A stretch of DNA of 42,869 nt from an uncultured Nocardioidaceae bacterium (GCA_902805845.1 CADCUI010000027.1:1-42869), one strand, 5' to 3'; shown: positions 16,064 to 24,577, counted from the first letter of the stretch. Notes: a model not told the origin generated them from the sequence alone. Numbers and translations are program-made.

Positions 16064-18124
16064 TCACGGCCCGAGGCGGCGCGGCCACCAGAATCGATGG
16101 CCGAGCAGGACACCCAACGCCGGCACGACCACCGTTCGGACCAGCAGCGTGTCCAGCAGCACCCCGACGCAGATCACTACTCCGAGCTGTGCGAGCACGA
16201 CGAGGGGCAGCACGCCCAGGACCGCGAAGACGGCTGCGAGCAGGATGCCGGCGCTCGTGATCACGCCCCCCGTCGCCGTCAGCCCTCGCAGCATGCCCGC
16301 CTTGGCGCCGTAGGTCCGTGCCTCCTCACCGGCGCGCGTGACGAGGAAGATGTTGTAGTCGACACCGAGGGCGACGAGGAAGAGGAAGGACAGCAGCGGC
16401 ACCCCGACGTCGAGCGCGGGGAACCCCAGCACGCTGGTGAACAGCAGCCAGGAGATCCCGAGGCTCGCCAGGTACGTCGCCAGCACGGTCGCCACCAGCA
16501 GCACCGGGGCCACCAGGGATCGCAGGAGCAGGACGAGGCAGCCGAGCACCAGCAGGCCGATCAGGGGAAGGATCACCAGCCGGTCGCGCGCTGCGGCCTC
16601 GCCGGCGTCGATGCTCTGGGCCTCCGTGCCCCCGACGACCGTGGCGGGATCCCGGGCCAGCCGTTCCCGGAGGTCCAGGACCGTCGCCCTCGACGCCGTG
16701 GACCCCGGCTCCGCCTCGATGACGGCGGTGACCTCCGTGAGACCACCCTCCTCGCGCGTGATGTCGGCGGAGGTCACTCCGTCGACCTCGCGCACTCCCG
16801 CCAGGACGGCCCGCGGCTCGCTGCGGGTGAGGACCTGGACGGGATCCGAAGTTCCCCCCGGGAAGGACTCGACCAGCCGCTCGCCCGCCGAGATGGCCTC
16901 GGGCTTGTCGAGGAACTGGTCGGCCGGAGCCAGCCCGGTGTCGATCCGGAACACGTTGAGCGACACCGCACCCAGCGCCAGGAGGGAGGCGACGACGTAC
17001 ACCGCCGGACGCCGCGCGACGGCGTCACCCACCCGACGCCACAGCGACCGCGACTCGACCAGGGAGCGCTGCCCGACCCGGGGGATGCGTGGCCAGAAGA
17101 CCCAGCGTCCGCACAGCACCAGGGCCGCCGGCAGCACGACGAGCACGAACGTGGCGGCGGTCAGCACGCCGATGGCGCACGCCAGCCCGAGCCCACGCGT
17201 CGTGGGGATCACCGACAGCAGCAGGACGAGCAGCCCCGCGATGACGGTCGTGGCGCTGGAGAGCACTGCCTCCGCGGTCCGCGCGAGCGCGTGGCGCATC
17301 GCCTCGGCCCGGTCGGCCCGGTGGCGGAGCTCGTCGCGGTAGCGGGAGATGAGAAGGAGCGCGTAGTCGGTGCCGGCGCCGAAGACGAGCACCGAGAGGA
17401 TCCCGATGGTGGACTCGTCCCAGGCGACGTCGAGCACCGCCATGGCGTGCGTGGCCAGCACGGCGGACAAGCGGTCGGCGACCCCCACCACGGTGAGCGG
17501 CACCAGCCAGAGCACGGGGCTGCGGTAGGTGATCAGCAGCAGGATCGCCACCACCACGGTCGTGGCGAGCAGCAGGCTGCTGTCGGCGCCGTCGAACACC
17601 GCCGCGAGGTCGGCCTCCACCGCCGCGGGACCGGTGACGGCGGCCTTCACGCCAGGTGGGACGGCTTCGTCGAGCGCCCGTCGCAGGTCGGTCACCTGGG
17701 CCGCGGTCTCGGTGGCGGATCCCTGGGCGAGGGGGAGTACGGCGAGGGCTGCGGTCCCGTCCGCGCTCAGCTGCAGCGGAGGCCCGGTCCGGAGGGAGAG
17801 CTCGTTCCGGATCGTGTCGAGGGTCCGCGGAAGCGATCTTCTCGTTTCGGCATCGAGGCGTCCGCTGTCGGCGGTGAACAGCGCGACCGCCGTCGAGGCG
17901 TCGTTGGGGAGCTGCTGCTGGAGCTCGGTGGCCACCGTGCTGTCGGCCCCCCGCGGGAGGGAGTCCAGGGGGGACGGCTTCCGGTCGGCCTCGCCGAGCA
18001 GCGCGGTCACCGCGATAGCCACCACGAGCGGGACGAGCGCGAACGCCCAGGCGGTGCGCCCCCCGGTGACCAACGCCGACAGAGCGGTGAGCGGTCCCCG
18101 CCGTCGGGCGGATGGATGCGACAT
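16064..18124 (-). CDS. MMPL/RND-family membrane transporter
   Basis: About 686 residues. The topology is the MMPL one: an N-terminal membrane helix (FALVPLVVAIAVTALLG), a large outer loop, then a bundle with VLVFGAGTDYALLLISRYRDELR, the canonical GxxxDY relay motif, then a second loop and a second bundle with LVALGVDYNIFLVTRAGEEAR. The Asp-Tyr pairs are the proton relay. Such pumps export lipids or drugs. I chose the ATG at 18124, with GGAG ten bases upstream; an upstream in-frame start at 18169 would overlap the operator region. It is divergent from a MarR regulator that probably controls it. Confidence 0.93.
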   Translation of the reverse strand: MSHPSARRRGPLTALSALVTGGRTAWAFALVPLVVAIAVTALLGEADRKPSPLDSLPRGADSTVATELQQQLPNDASTAVALFTADSGRLDAETRRSLPRTLDTIRNELSLRTGPPLQLSADGTAALAVLPLAQGSATETAAQVTDLRRALDEAVPPGVKAAVTGPAAVEADLAAVFDGADSSLLLATTVVVAILLLITYRSPVLWLVPLTVVGVADRLSAVLATHAMAVLDVAWDESTIGILSVLVFGAGTDYALLLISRYRDELRHRADRAEAMRHALARTAEAVLSSATTVIAGLLVLLLSVIPTTRGLGLACAIGVLTAATFVLVVLPAALVLCGRWVFWPRIPRVGQRSLVESRSLWRRVGDAVARRPAVYVVASLLALGAVSLNVFRIDTGLAPADQFLDKPEAISAGERLVESFPGGTSDPVQVLTRSEPRAVLAGVREVDGVTSADITREEGGLTEVTAVIEAEPGSTASRATVLDLRERLARDPATVVGGTEAQSIDAGEAAARDRLVILPLIGLLVLGCLVLLLRSLVAPVLLVATVLATYLASLGISWLLFTSVLGFPALDVGVPLLSFLFLVALGVDYNIFLVTRAGEEARTYGAKAGMLRGLTATGGVITSAGILLAAVFAVLGVLPLVVLAQLGVVICVGVLLDTLLVRTVVVPALGVLLGHRFWWPRRLGP

Positions 18125-18158
18125 GGCGTCACCACTCCAAGGTAGTAAGGCAAACAAG

Positions 18159-18193
18159 TAGTCAATCAACTTGACTAATACCTTGGTAAGGTA
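18159..18193. promoter_or_regulatory. Two inverted repeats between the MMPL and MarR genes
   Basis: TAGTCAA (18159-18165) and TTGACTA (18171-18177) form one perfect repeat with a 5-base centre. TACCTT (18179-18184) and AAGGTA (18188-18193) form a second one with a 3-base centre. Both lie in an AT-rich 75-base gap between divergent starts. MarR dimers bind palindromes of this size. The second site overlaps the AAGG that serves as ribosome site of the MarR gene. Confidence 0.65.
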
Positions 18194-18199
18194 CTGCCC

Positions 18200-18691
18200 A
18201 TGTCAGCACGTGACAAGGCGGAAGACGCCCCCGCGCGGCCGGCGAGCGGCTTCGTCGCCGGGTGGTCGCAGACAGCCACGCTCGTGGCCCTGCGAGAGCT
18301 CCTGGACATCGCGGCCCGCGTGCGGCCGACGGTGGCCGACCGGGCCGGCCTCACCCAGTCCGAGCTCGTGGCGCTCGAGCACCTCATCAAGGGCCCGGTC
18401 GGCCCCGGAGAGGTCGCGCGACAGCTTCAGGTGACCTCGGCCGCGGCCACCGGCATCGTCGACCGGCTCGCCGCGCGCGGTCACGTGGAGCGGCGCCCGC
18501 ACGCCACCGATCGGCGCCGCACCGAGCTCGTCATCACGGAGTCGGCACGTGAGGAGGTGCTGGCCCAGCTGCTGCCGATGTTCCGAGCCCTGGCCGAGAT
18601 GGATGCCGAGCTCGATGCCAGGGACCGGGAGGTCGTGGAGCGCTACCTGCGGCGGGCCGCCGAGGCGGTCCGACAGGTGCTCGTGACATGA
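18200..18691 (+). CDS. MarR-family transcriptional regulator
   Basis: 163 residues. The winged helix is clear: LTQSELVALEHLIKG, then GPGEVARQLQVTSAAATGIV and the wing VERRPHATDRRRTELVIT. A C-terminal dimerisation helix pair follows. AAGG eight bases before the ATG at 18200 serves as ribosome site. The gene is divergent from the MMPL pump and leads a coupled operon with the YdeI-like and HemK-like genes. Most likely it represses itself and the pump until a drug or lipid ligand binds. Confidence 0.93.
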   Translation: MSARDKAEDAPARPASGFVAGWSQTATLVALRELLDIAARVRPTVADRAGLTQSELVALEHLIKGPVGPGEVARQLQVTSAAATGIVDRLAARGHVERRPHATDRRRTELVITESAREEVLAQLLPMFRALAEMDAELDARDREVVERYLRRAAEAVRQVLVT

Positions 18692-19272
18692 GCAGCGACC
18701 TCGAGCGCGTCGACATCGTCTCTGTCGAGGAGCTGCACGACTGGCTCGCCGCGCACCACGCCGACAGCCCCGGCTGCTGGCTGGTGACCTGGAAGAAGGG
18801 CCGCGGACCCTACGTGCCGTGGGGCGAGGTCGTCCGGGAGCTGCTGTGCTTCGGCTGGATCGACTCCCGCGGTCAACGGGTCGACGACGACCGGACCTCG
18901 CTGCTGGTGAGTCCCCGGCGTCCGGGCAGCGGCTGGTCGAGGGTCAACAAGGAGCACCTGGAGGTGCTCTTCGCCGAGGGCCGCATGCGGCCGAGCGGCA
19001 TCGCAGCGGTCGAGCGCGCGAAGGCAGACGGCAGCTGGGCCCGGTTGGACGAGGTCGAGACGCTGCGCGAGCCGGAGGACCTGCGACGGGCGCTGGACGG
19101 CGAGCCGAGGGCACGACAGACGTGGGACGCCTTTCCGCGGTCGACCCGCCGCGCCCTCCTCGAGTGGATCTCGTCTGCGAAGCGCGAGCCCACCCGGGCC
19201 CGTCGGGTGGCGCTGACGGTCAGTGAGGCGGCAGCGGGGCGCCGTGCGAACCAGCCGGCCCAACCGGGATGA
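18688..19272 (+). CDS. YdeI/OmpD-associated family protein
   Basis: 194 residues. The family pattern is visible: CWLVTWKKGRGPYVPWGEVV, then ELLCFGWIDSRGQRVDDDRT, then SRVNKEHLEVLFAEGRM and a basic tail with TWDAFPRSTRRALLEWISSAK. YdeI-like proteins are soluble and of uncertain role, some linked to stress and antimicrobial tolerance. The ATG at 18688 overlaps the MarR stop, and its own stop overlaps the next gene, so three genes are read as one unit. Confidence 0.88.
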   Translation: MSSDLERVDIVSVEELHDWLAAHHADSPGCWLVTWKKGRGPYVPWGEVVRELLCFGWIDSRGQRVDDDRTSLLVSPRRPGSGWSRVNKEHLEVLFAEGRMRPSGIAAVERAKADGSWARLDEVETLREPEDLRRALDGEPRARQTWDAFPRSTRRALLEWISSAKREPTRARRVALTVSEAAAGRRANQPAQPG

Positions 19273-20072
19273 CCGACGGGCCTGCCCCTGATCTGGCATC
19301 GCTGGTGGCGCGGCTGCGGGTCGCCGGCTGCGTGTACGCCGAGGAGGAGGCAGCCCTCTTGTCCGAGGCGGCGAACGGTCTCGCGAGCCTCGACGTGCTG
19401 GCCGGGCGACGCCTCGCGGGCGAGCCGTTGGAGCAGGTGGTCGGCTGGGTCGCGTTCGCCGGGCTGCGGCTCGCCGTGGCTCCGGACGTGTTCGTGCCTC
19501 GGCGGCGGACCGAGCTGCTGGTCCGCGAGGCAGCGCGGTGGGCGCAGCCCGGCGCGGTCGTGCTCGACATGTGCTGCGGCTCCGGCGCTGTCGCGGCGGC
19601 GCTCGAGGCCGCGGTCCCGGGCCTGGATGTCTGGGCCACCGACGTGGACCCCGCTGCGCAGGCGTGCGCGCGACGGAACCTGCCCCCGCCCGCCCGTGTG
19701 CTCGGCGGCGACCTCTTCGCGGCGCTGCCCCCGGCGCTGCGGGGGCAGGTGGATCTGCTGGTGGCCAGCCCGCCGTACGTGCCGACCGCCGCGTTGCCGC
19801 TCATGCCGCGGGAGGCGCGGCTGCACGAACCGCGGGCCGCGCTGGACGGCGGGCACGACGGCCTCGCCGTGCACCGCAGGCTGCTCGCGGAGGCCGTCGA
19901 CTGGTTGGCGCCCGGAGGTCACGTGGTGCTCGAGTGCGGTGAGGACCAGACGGCAGAGCTGACGCGGCAGTTCTCGACGTACGGGCTCGGGGCCCACGGC
20001 GTGCACGACGCGCTGACCGGAGGTTCCGTGGTCGTCGGGACGGGGGAGGGACCGTCTGCAGGGTTTCTGTGA
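19269..20072 (+). CDS. HemK-like N5-glutamine methyltransferase homologue
   Basis: 267 residues. A class I methyltransferase core is seen: VVLDMCCGSGAVAAALEAA is the SAM-binding motif I, followed by WATDVDPAAQACARRN. The catalytic position usually reads NPPY in PrmC/HemK; here it is ASPPYVPT (residue about 171), so Asn is Ser. PrmC methylates Gln of release factors, and this divergent actinobacterial paralogue may act on another target or none. Its stop is 63 bases before the SsgA-like gene, which has its own good ribosome site. Confidence 0.85.
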   Translation: MTDGPAPDLASLVARLRVAGCVYAEEEAALLSEAANGLASLDVLAGRRLAGEPLEQVVGWVAFAGLRLAVAPDVFVPRRRTELLVREAARWAQPGAVVLDMCCGSGAVAAALEAAVPGLDVWATDVDPAAQACARRNLPPPARVLGGDLFAALPPALRGQVDLLVASPPYVPTAALPLMPREARLHEPRAALDGGHDGLAVHRRLLAEAVDWLAPGGHVVLECGEDQTAELTRQFSTYGLGAHGVHDALTGGSVVVGTGEGPSAGFL

Positions 20073-20135
20073 CGTGCCCCACGGGTATCTCACCGGTGCG
20101 CCCGTCGTCGGCCACGACGCCCGGAGGAGGTCCCC

Positions 20136-20537
20136 ATGCACGGTGTCGAGGTCAGGACGGCGGGGTGGGTCCGCGCGGAGGCCGAGGTCGAGACGGTCGA
20201 GGTGCGGCTGGGCTATGACCCTGCCGATCCCTTCGCCGTCCGCGTCGACATCAGCGGGCCGGCCCGGCAGAGCACCTGGGTCTTCGGCCGTGACCTGCTT
20301 GCCGACGGGCTCCGGTCGATGACACCGATCGGCGACGGTTGCGTGCGGGTGCAGGCAACCTCGGTGCTCACCGAGATCTCCCACGTGGCGGAGTCGGGCG
20401 ACACCGTGCTGCTGCGGCTCCCGTGGTGGAACACCCGGGAGTTCGTCCGACTCAGCCAGGCACAGGTGCCCCGGGGGCACGAGAGCTGCGACGTCGACGC
20501 GTGGGTCGCTGCGCTGACCTCGCCGCGGGAGCCCTGA
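20136..20537 (+). CDS. SsgA-like sporulation/cell-division regulator
   Basis: 133 residues with the SALP pattern: VRLGYDPADPFAVRVDIS, then STWVFGRDLLADGLRSMTPIG and CVRVQATSVLTEISHV. SsgA-like proteins recruit FtsZ partners and steer septation in filamentous actinobacteria, and single-copy versions occur in non-sporulating relatives. GGAGGAGG lies about six bases before the ATG at 20136. Finding one here supports an actinobacterial host with this division module. The gene is followed by a repeat-rich gap. Confidence 0.88.
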   Translation: MHGVEVRTAGWVRAEAEVETVEVRLGYDPADPFAVRVDISGPARQSTWVFGRDLLADGLRSMTPIGDGCVRVQATSVLTEISHVAESGDTVLLRLPWWNTREFVRLSQAQVPRGHESCDVDAWVAALTSPREP

Positions 20538-20551
20538 GCCGCGTCGACCTG

Positions 20552-20767
20552 GGTCACTGCCCGGGTGACCCTGGGCCACCCCAGTGACCACCCCGGTGAC
20601 CACCTCGTGATCACTTCGCCGGGCGCCGACAGGTCACCTCGCCGCCGTTCGTCCAGGAAACGCCACCCCGACTAGTCATCTCGGGGACCAATAGCCCGAA
20701 ATCGTTGAAGCCGGGATGTCGGGGGACGATGCTGTTCAACACGTGGCCTCATTGGGAGATAGGTCAC
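20552..20767. repeat. Cluster of GTGACC / GGTCAC hexamers
   Basis: GTGACC occurs at 20565, 20584 and 20596 and GGTCAC at 20552, 20632 and 20762, with a near match GTGATC at 20607. Three of the forward copies are 12-19 bases apart. The cluster fills the 249-base gap between the SsgA-like gene and the DUF5999 gene. The gap also holds a small hairpin CTGGG/CCCAG at about 20571-20584. Binding sites for a regulator are possible. Confidence 0.5.
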
Positions 20768-20786
20768 ACCTTTGGGAGGTTGCACC

Positions 20787-20969
20787 ATGAGCTGTGCGCA
20801 CACACCGGCATGCCCGAGCGTCAGCGACCGCTCCTGCTGGACCGCTCACGTCGTCGCCGATCACTCCGAGCAGGGCTGGTGCCGGCTCTGCAACGGCGTG
20901 ATTCTCTTCGACGACGGCTACTACCTGGCACCGGACGGCCACAGCGAGCCCGTGCTGGTCTCCGCCTGA
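20787..20969 (+). CDS. DUF5999 family small protein
   Basis: 60 residues from the ATG at 20787, with GGGAGG eight bases upstream. It starts MSCAHTPACPS and contains AHVVADHSEQGWCRLCNGVI followed by LFDDGYYLAPDG, which matches the conserved DUF5999 pattern (HTPxCP, ADHxEQGW, LCNGVxLFDD). Cys3, Cys9 and the later CRLC suggest metal binding. The function is unknown; relatives are widespread in actinobacteria. Its stop is one base before the GTG of the secreted peptidase-like gene. Confidence 0.82.
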   Translation: MSCAHTPACPSVSDRSCWTAHVVADHSEQGWCRLCNGVILFDDGYYLAPDGHSEPVLVSA

Positions 20970-20970
20970 C

Positions 20971-21537
20971 GTGCGGCTGATCGTCGGCACCGTCCTCGCG
21001 ACCGTGCTCCTGGGTGGGTTCCCCGTGTCGGCCGTGGCCGTCGAGTACGACGGCCCGCCCGAGGACTACGCCTCCTACCAACCGCAGACCCGCTGCCGGG
21101 ACACGGCCCGACCCGGCACGCGCATGCTGGCCCGCTGGATGAACCGCAGGTTCTCGGGCGGTACGGCGAGCGCGTCGGTGCGCGCCTGCTCGAGCGGCAC
21201 CTCGGAGCACAAGGACGGTCGCGCCATCGACTGGACCATGGACGCCGGCAAGCGCGCTGACCGGCGCGAGGTGAAGCGCTTCCTGGACCGGCTGTTCGCC
21301 ACCGACTCCGAGGGCAACGCCCACGCGCGGGCCCGCCGGATGGGGGTCATGTACGTCATCTGGGACGACCGCATGTACGCCTCGTACAGCTCCTTCGCGC
21401 AGCGGGACTACCGCAGCTCCTCGTGCCCCCGGCTGCGCACCTGCTCCGCCACCCTTCGCCACCGCGACCACGTGCACATCTCGCTGAGCAAGCCCGGGGG
21501 GCGCGGCGCCACCAGCTGGTACACCGCCCGCAGCTGA
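20971..21537 (+). CDS. Secreted M15-like (VanY/ARB-07466-type) peptidase homologue
   Basis: 188 residues from a GTG. MRLIVGTVLATVLLGGFPVS is a signal peptide. The mature part has the metal-site motifs of the D-Ala-D-Ala carboxypeptidase-like fold: SEHKDGRAIDWTMDAG with His80 and Asp87, and RHRDHVHISL with His167/His169. A cell-wall peptidase role is likely, though the catalytic Glu is not obvious by eye. It starts one base behind the DUF5999 stop, so the two are cotranscribed. Confidence 0.82.
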   Translation: MRLIVGTVLATVLLGGFPVSAVAVEYDGPPEDYASYQPQTRCRDTARPGTRMLARWMNRRFSGGTASASVRACSSGTSEHKDGRAIDWTMDAGKRADRREVKRFLDRLFATDSEGNAHARARRMGVMYVIWDDRMYASYSSFAQRDYRSSSCPRLRTCSATLRHRDHVHISLSKPGGRGATSWYTARS

Positions 21538-21574
21538 GCTGACCGTCGTCCTGGTCGCGATCCTTGCACCGGGA

Positions 21575-21624
21575 GTCGACCCCCGCCGCCGGTCGACCCC
21601 GCCGCCCGTCGACCCCGTCGGCCG
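21575..21624. repeat. Three tandem 16-17 base GTCGACCCC repeats
   Basis: GTCGACCCC begins at 21575, 21592 and 21608, and each is followed by a GC-rich stretch beginning CGCCG or close to it. The units are 16-17 bases. They lie between the peptidase gene and the DUF2231 gene. The 155-base gap has no other feature I can name besides the ribosome site AGGAGG before 21693. Confidence 0.55.
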
Positions 21625-21692
21625 GAGCGGCGTAGCGTGCGGTGCGCAGGTCCCGGGTGCTCCGGCCCGCGACGGACCGACCAGGAGGTCGC

Positions 21693-22292
21693 ATGCACAG
21701 CACGTTCGCCGACAAGCCCGCCGTCGTCGGCTGGACCGAGCGGCTGGAGGCGAGCACGAGGGTGGACAGCCTGGTGCGGCTCGCCCAGCCGCTGGTCGAT
21801 GCCCTCCTCGCCGATCCCGACCGCGCCGATGCGCTGCAGGGACGCTGGCTCGGCCACGCGATCCACCCACCGCTGACCGACGTGCCGATCGGTGCGTGGA
21901 CGTCCGCGACGATCCTCGACCTCGTCGGCGGGCGGCAGGCCCAGCCCGCCGCCAAGCGGCTGGTCGGGGTGGGCATCCTGGCGGCGCTGCCCACCGCGGT
22001 CACCGGCTGGGCCGAGTGGGGCGCCACCGAGCAGCGCGCCAAGCGCGTCGGCGTCGTGCACGCGGGATCCAACGTCGCCGCTCTCGTGCTCTACGCCGCG
22101 TCCTGGCGTGCCCGGGCGCGCGGGAAGCAGCTGCGCGGCGTCGCCCTCGGTCTCGGCGGCGGGCTCGCGCTCGGCTTCGGTGGCTACCTCGGCGGTCACC
22201 TGGTGGAGGCACGCAACGTCTCGAGCAGGCACCCCGCCTTCGACGACGACGACGACGGGCCGGGATCCCCCGCCGGACCCGTCGCGCCCTGA
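21693..22292 (+). CDS. DUF2231 membrane protein
   Basis: 199 residues. The DUF2231 signature is present: LGHAIHPPLTDVPIGAWTSA with the conserved His-Pro. Hydrophobic segments follow (VGVGILAALPTAVTGWAEW, NVAALVLYAASWRARARG, GVALGLGGGLALGFGGYLGG), then an acidic tail with DDDDD. The ATG at 21693 has AGGAGG five bases upstream; an earlier in-frame start is less likely. The role is unknown; the family is often near heme or redox proteins. It is convergent with the alcohol dehydrogenase with 8 bases between stops. Confidence 0.88.
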   Translation: MHSTFADKPAVVGWTERLEASTRVDSLVRLAQPLVDALLADPDRADALQGRWLGHAIHPPLTDVPIGAWTSATILDLVGGRQAQPAAKRLVGVGILAALPTAVTGWAEWGATEQRAKRVGVVHAGSNVAALVLYAASWRARARGKQLRGVALGLGGGLALGFGGYLGGHLVEARNVSSRHPAFDDDDDGPGSPAGPVAP

Positions 22293-22300
22293 GACTGCGC

Positions 22301-23476
22301 TCAGCCGCCGGGGGTCAGGACGACCTTGGTGCAGCCGTCCTTCTTCTTCTTGAACAGGTCGTAGCCCTTCGGCGCCTCCTCCAGGGGGAGCCGGTGGCTG
22401 ATCACCGAGGTGGTGTCGATGTCGCCGCGGCGGATGTGCTCGAGCAGCGGCCGCAGGTAGCGGTGGACGTGGCACTGCCCGGCCTTGATCGTCACCGAGC
22501 GGTTCATCACCGAGCCGATCGGGAACTTGTCCATGAAGCCGCCGTAGACGCCCGTGATCGAGACGGTGCCGCCGTTGGCCACCGAGAGGACCGCCTCGCG
22601 GACCGCCTGGGGGCGCTCGGTCTGTGACTTGGTGAGCTGCTTGGCCTTGTCGTAGACGTGGATGGCTGTGATGTCGGTGTGTGCCTCCATGCCGACCGCC
22701 TCGATGCAGTGGTCGGGCCCTCGCCCGCCGGTGAGCTCGCGGAGCTCCTCGAGGACGGTCGTCTGCTCGTAGTCGACGGCGTGGGCGCCGAGCTTCTCCA
22801 CGAGCTTCAGCCGCTCCGGGATCCGGTCGATCGCGATCACCTTGGAGGCCCCCAAGAGGTAGGCGCTCTGGATGGCGAAGTACCCCACGGGACCGGCGCC
22901 CCAGACGGCGACCACGTCACCCGGCTCGATGCCGCACAGGTCGGCGCCCATGTAGCCGGTGGGGAGGATGTCAGTGAGGAACAGCACCTGCTCGTCGGTC
23001 ATGTCGTCGGGCACCGGGAGCGGACCGACGTCGGCGAACGGCACCCGGACGTACTCCGCCTGGCCGCCCGCATAGCCACCGGTCATGTGGGAGTACCCGA
23101 AGATGCCGCAGGGGGAGTGGCCCATGATCTTCTCGGCCAGGCCGGCGTTGGGGTTGGAGTTCTCGCAGATCGAGGTCAGCCCCCGCTTGCAGCTGCGGCA
23201 CTGACCGCACGCGATGGGGAACGGCACGACGACACGGTCGCCGACCCGGAGGTTGGTGACCTCGCTCCCGAGCTCGACCACCTCTCCCATGAACTCGTGG
23301 CCCAGCACGTCACCCGGCTCGACGCTCGGGACGTAGCCGTCGTACAGGTGGAGGTCGGAGCCGCAGATGGCCGTCGACGTCACCTTGACGATGGCGTCCC
23401 GGCTGTCCAGCAGCGTGGGGTCGGGAACGGTGTGGACGCCGACCTTGGCAGGGGCCTCCCAGCACAGGGCTCTCAT
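22301..23476 (-). CDS. Zinc-dependent alcohol dehydrogenase, glutathione-independent formaldehyde dehydrogenase-like
   Basis: 391 residues. Catalytic zinc ligands are Cys38 (TAICGSDLHLYDG) and His60-Glu61 (LGHEFMG). Structural zinc Cys residues are 90, 93, 96 and 104. The long middle insertion and the NAD motif VVAVWGAGPVGYFAIQSAYL fit the formaldehyde dismutase/FdhA branch of the MDR family. A role in aldehyde or alcohol oxidation is likely; the substrate is not certain. Its ATG overlaps the stop of the SRPBCC gene in front (ATGA), so they form one operon. Confidence 0.92.
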   Translation of the reverse strand: MRALCWEAPAKVGVHTVPDPTLLDSRDAIVKVTSTAICGSDLHLYDGYVPSVEPGDVLGHEFMGEVVELGSEVTNLRVGDRVVVPFPIACGQCRSCKRGLTSICENSNPNAGLAEKIMGHSPCGIFGYSHMTGGYAGGQAEYVRVPFADVGPLPVPDDMTDEQVLFLTDILPTGYMGADLCGIEPGDVVAVWGAGPVGYFAIQSAYLLGASKVIAIDRIPERLKLVEKLGAHAVDYEQTTVLEELRELTGGRGPDHCIEAVGMEAHTDITAIHVYDKAKQLTKSQTERPQAVREAVLSVANGGTVSITGVYGGFMDKFPIGSVMNRSVTIKAGQCHVHRYLRPLLEHIRRGDIDTTSVISHRLPLEEAPKGYDLFKKKKDGCTKVVLTPGG

Positions 23477-24408
23477 CGGTGGTTGCTCGCTCTCTCGCTC
23501 TTGACGGGCTGGGCGGGCCGTTGCGCGACCTGATGGCGGGCGTCGGCGCCCGAGGGCAGGCCGTCGGAGCGGACCACGCGCCCGGTCTCCATCACCTGCT
23601 TGAACCGGCGGAGGTCGTCGCGGACCTGCTGCTCGGGCTCCTCGCCGAGGAGCTTGGCCACCAGCCGGCCCGCACGGCCTCCTGGCACGTCGTAGTGCAG
23701 GACGACCTTGACCTCGGTGCCGCGGTCGCCTGGCGCGGGGGCGAAGTGCACCGTGCCGGCGTTGGCGACGCGGCTGCCCGGCAGCGACTTCCACGAGATC
23801 CGGCGTCCCGGCTCGTCCCCGGTGAGCTCCGCGTCCCAGGAGACCGACCGCCGTAGTGGCGCGTTGGCCTCCCAGCGCGAGCGTCCGTCGCCGTGCTCGG
23901 TCACCGAGCGGAGGTGCAGCATGAACGTCGGCAGGTTCTCGAAGTCCCGCCAGAACCGGTAGACCTCCTGCGGCTCCTGCTGCACGGTGACCGAGGCGTG
24001 CAGCTGCAGCGGCCCGGGCCGGCCGCGGCCGTGCTGCTCGCGCAGGGTGCGGCTCGCCACCCAGACGTCCGCGGCGGTGATCGCGGCGACCGCCGCGGTG
24101 GCGGCGGTGGCGCGAGCACGGCGCTCCCCCTTCCGGTCGGCGAGGGCTCGCCCCAGGACCGCGAGGTCCATCGCGTCCCCCGCCACCCGCGTCCACACGG
24201 TTCGGTGCGGTCCGAGCAGGAGCAGGGCGGCGTGGACCAGCTCGCGGGCACCCACGGCCTGGATCACCAGGGGAGCCCCGGCGTCGTCGTCGACCCCGGC
24301 GAATCGGGCCACTGCGTCGGTGCGCACCAGCATCGGTACGCCGAGGCCCGCGCTCGCGACGCCCAGCGCTCGCACCAGGCGGTCGGTGGTCCGCTCGGGG
24401 TTCTGCAT
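23473..24408 (-). CDS. SRPBCC / cyclase-dehydrase family protein with N-terminal hydrophobic region
   Basis: 311 residues. The first ~130 residues contain hydrophobic segments (RALGVASAGLGVPMLV and APLVIQAVGARELVHAALLL). A polyketide-cyclase-like SRPBCC domain follows at about 140-270: ASVTVQQEPQEVYRFWRDFE and VKVVLHYDVPGG. The ATG at 24408 has GGAGG upstream. The coupled dehydrogenase suggests a shared response, for example to stress. The substrate is unknown. Confidence 0.85.
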   Translation of the reverse strand: MQNPERTTDRLVRALGVASAGLGVPMLVRTDAVARFAGVDDDAGAPLVIQAVGARELVHAALLLLGPHRTVWTRVAGDAMDLAVLGRALADRKGERRARATAATAAVAAITAADVWVASRTLREQHGRGRPGPLQLHASVTVQQEPQEVYRFWRDFENLPTFMLHLRSVTEHGDGRSRWEANAPLRRSVSWDAELTGDEPGRRISWKSLPGSRVANAGTVHFAPAPGDRGTEVKVVLHYDVPGGRAGRLVAKLLGEEPEQQVRDDLRRFKQVMETGRVVRSDGLPSGADARHQVAQRPAQPVKSERASNHR

Positions 24409-24577
24409 GGGTGTGCCTCCGTCGACTGGGGTGTATGTCGGCCTTACCCCTTGCCGGCAGCGCCATGCGCATACCCGTAGCTGCAGGGCTCCCACATTCC
24501 GCGGTGGAGCGGTAGCATCAAGAGGCCGGGTTGAGCATCCAGGTCGGCGTCCGCTCGTTCACCGAACAGGACGAACC

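Noticed and set aside
16097-18145. Long plus-strand frame opposite the MMPL gene
   Set aside because: Composition is typical of antisense noise (Glu, Asp, Arg, Gly, His runs) and no domain is visible.
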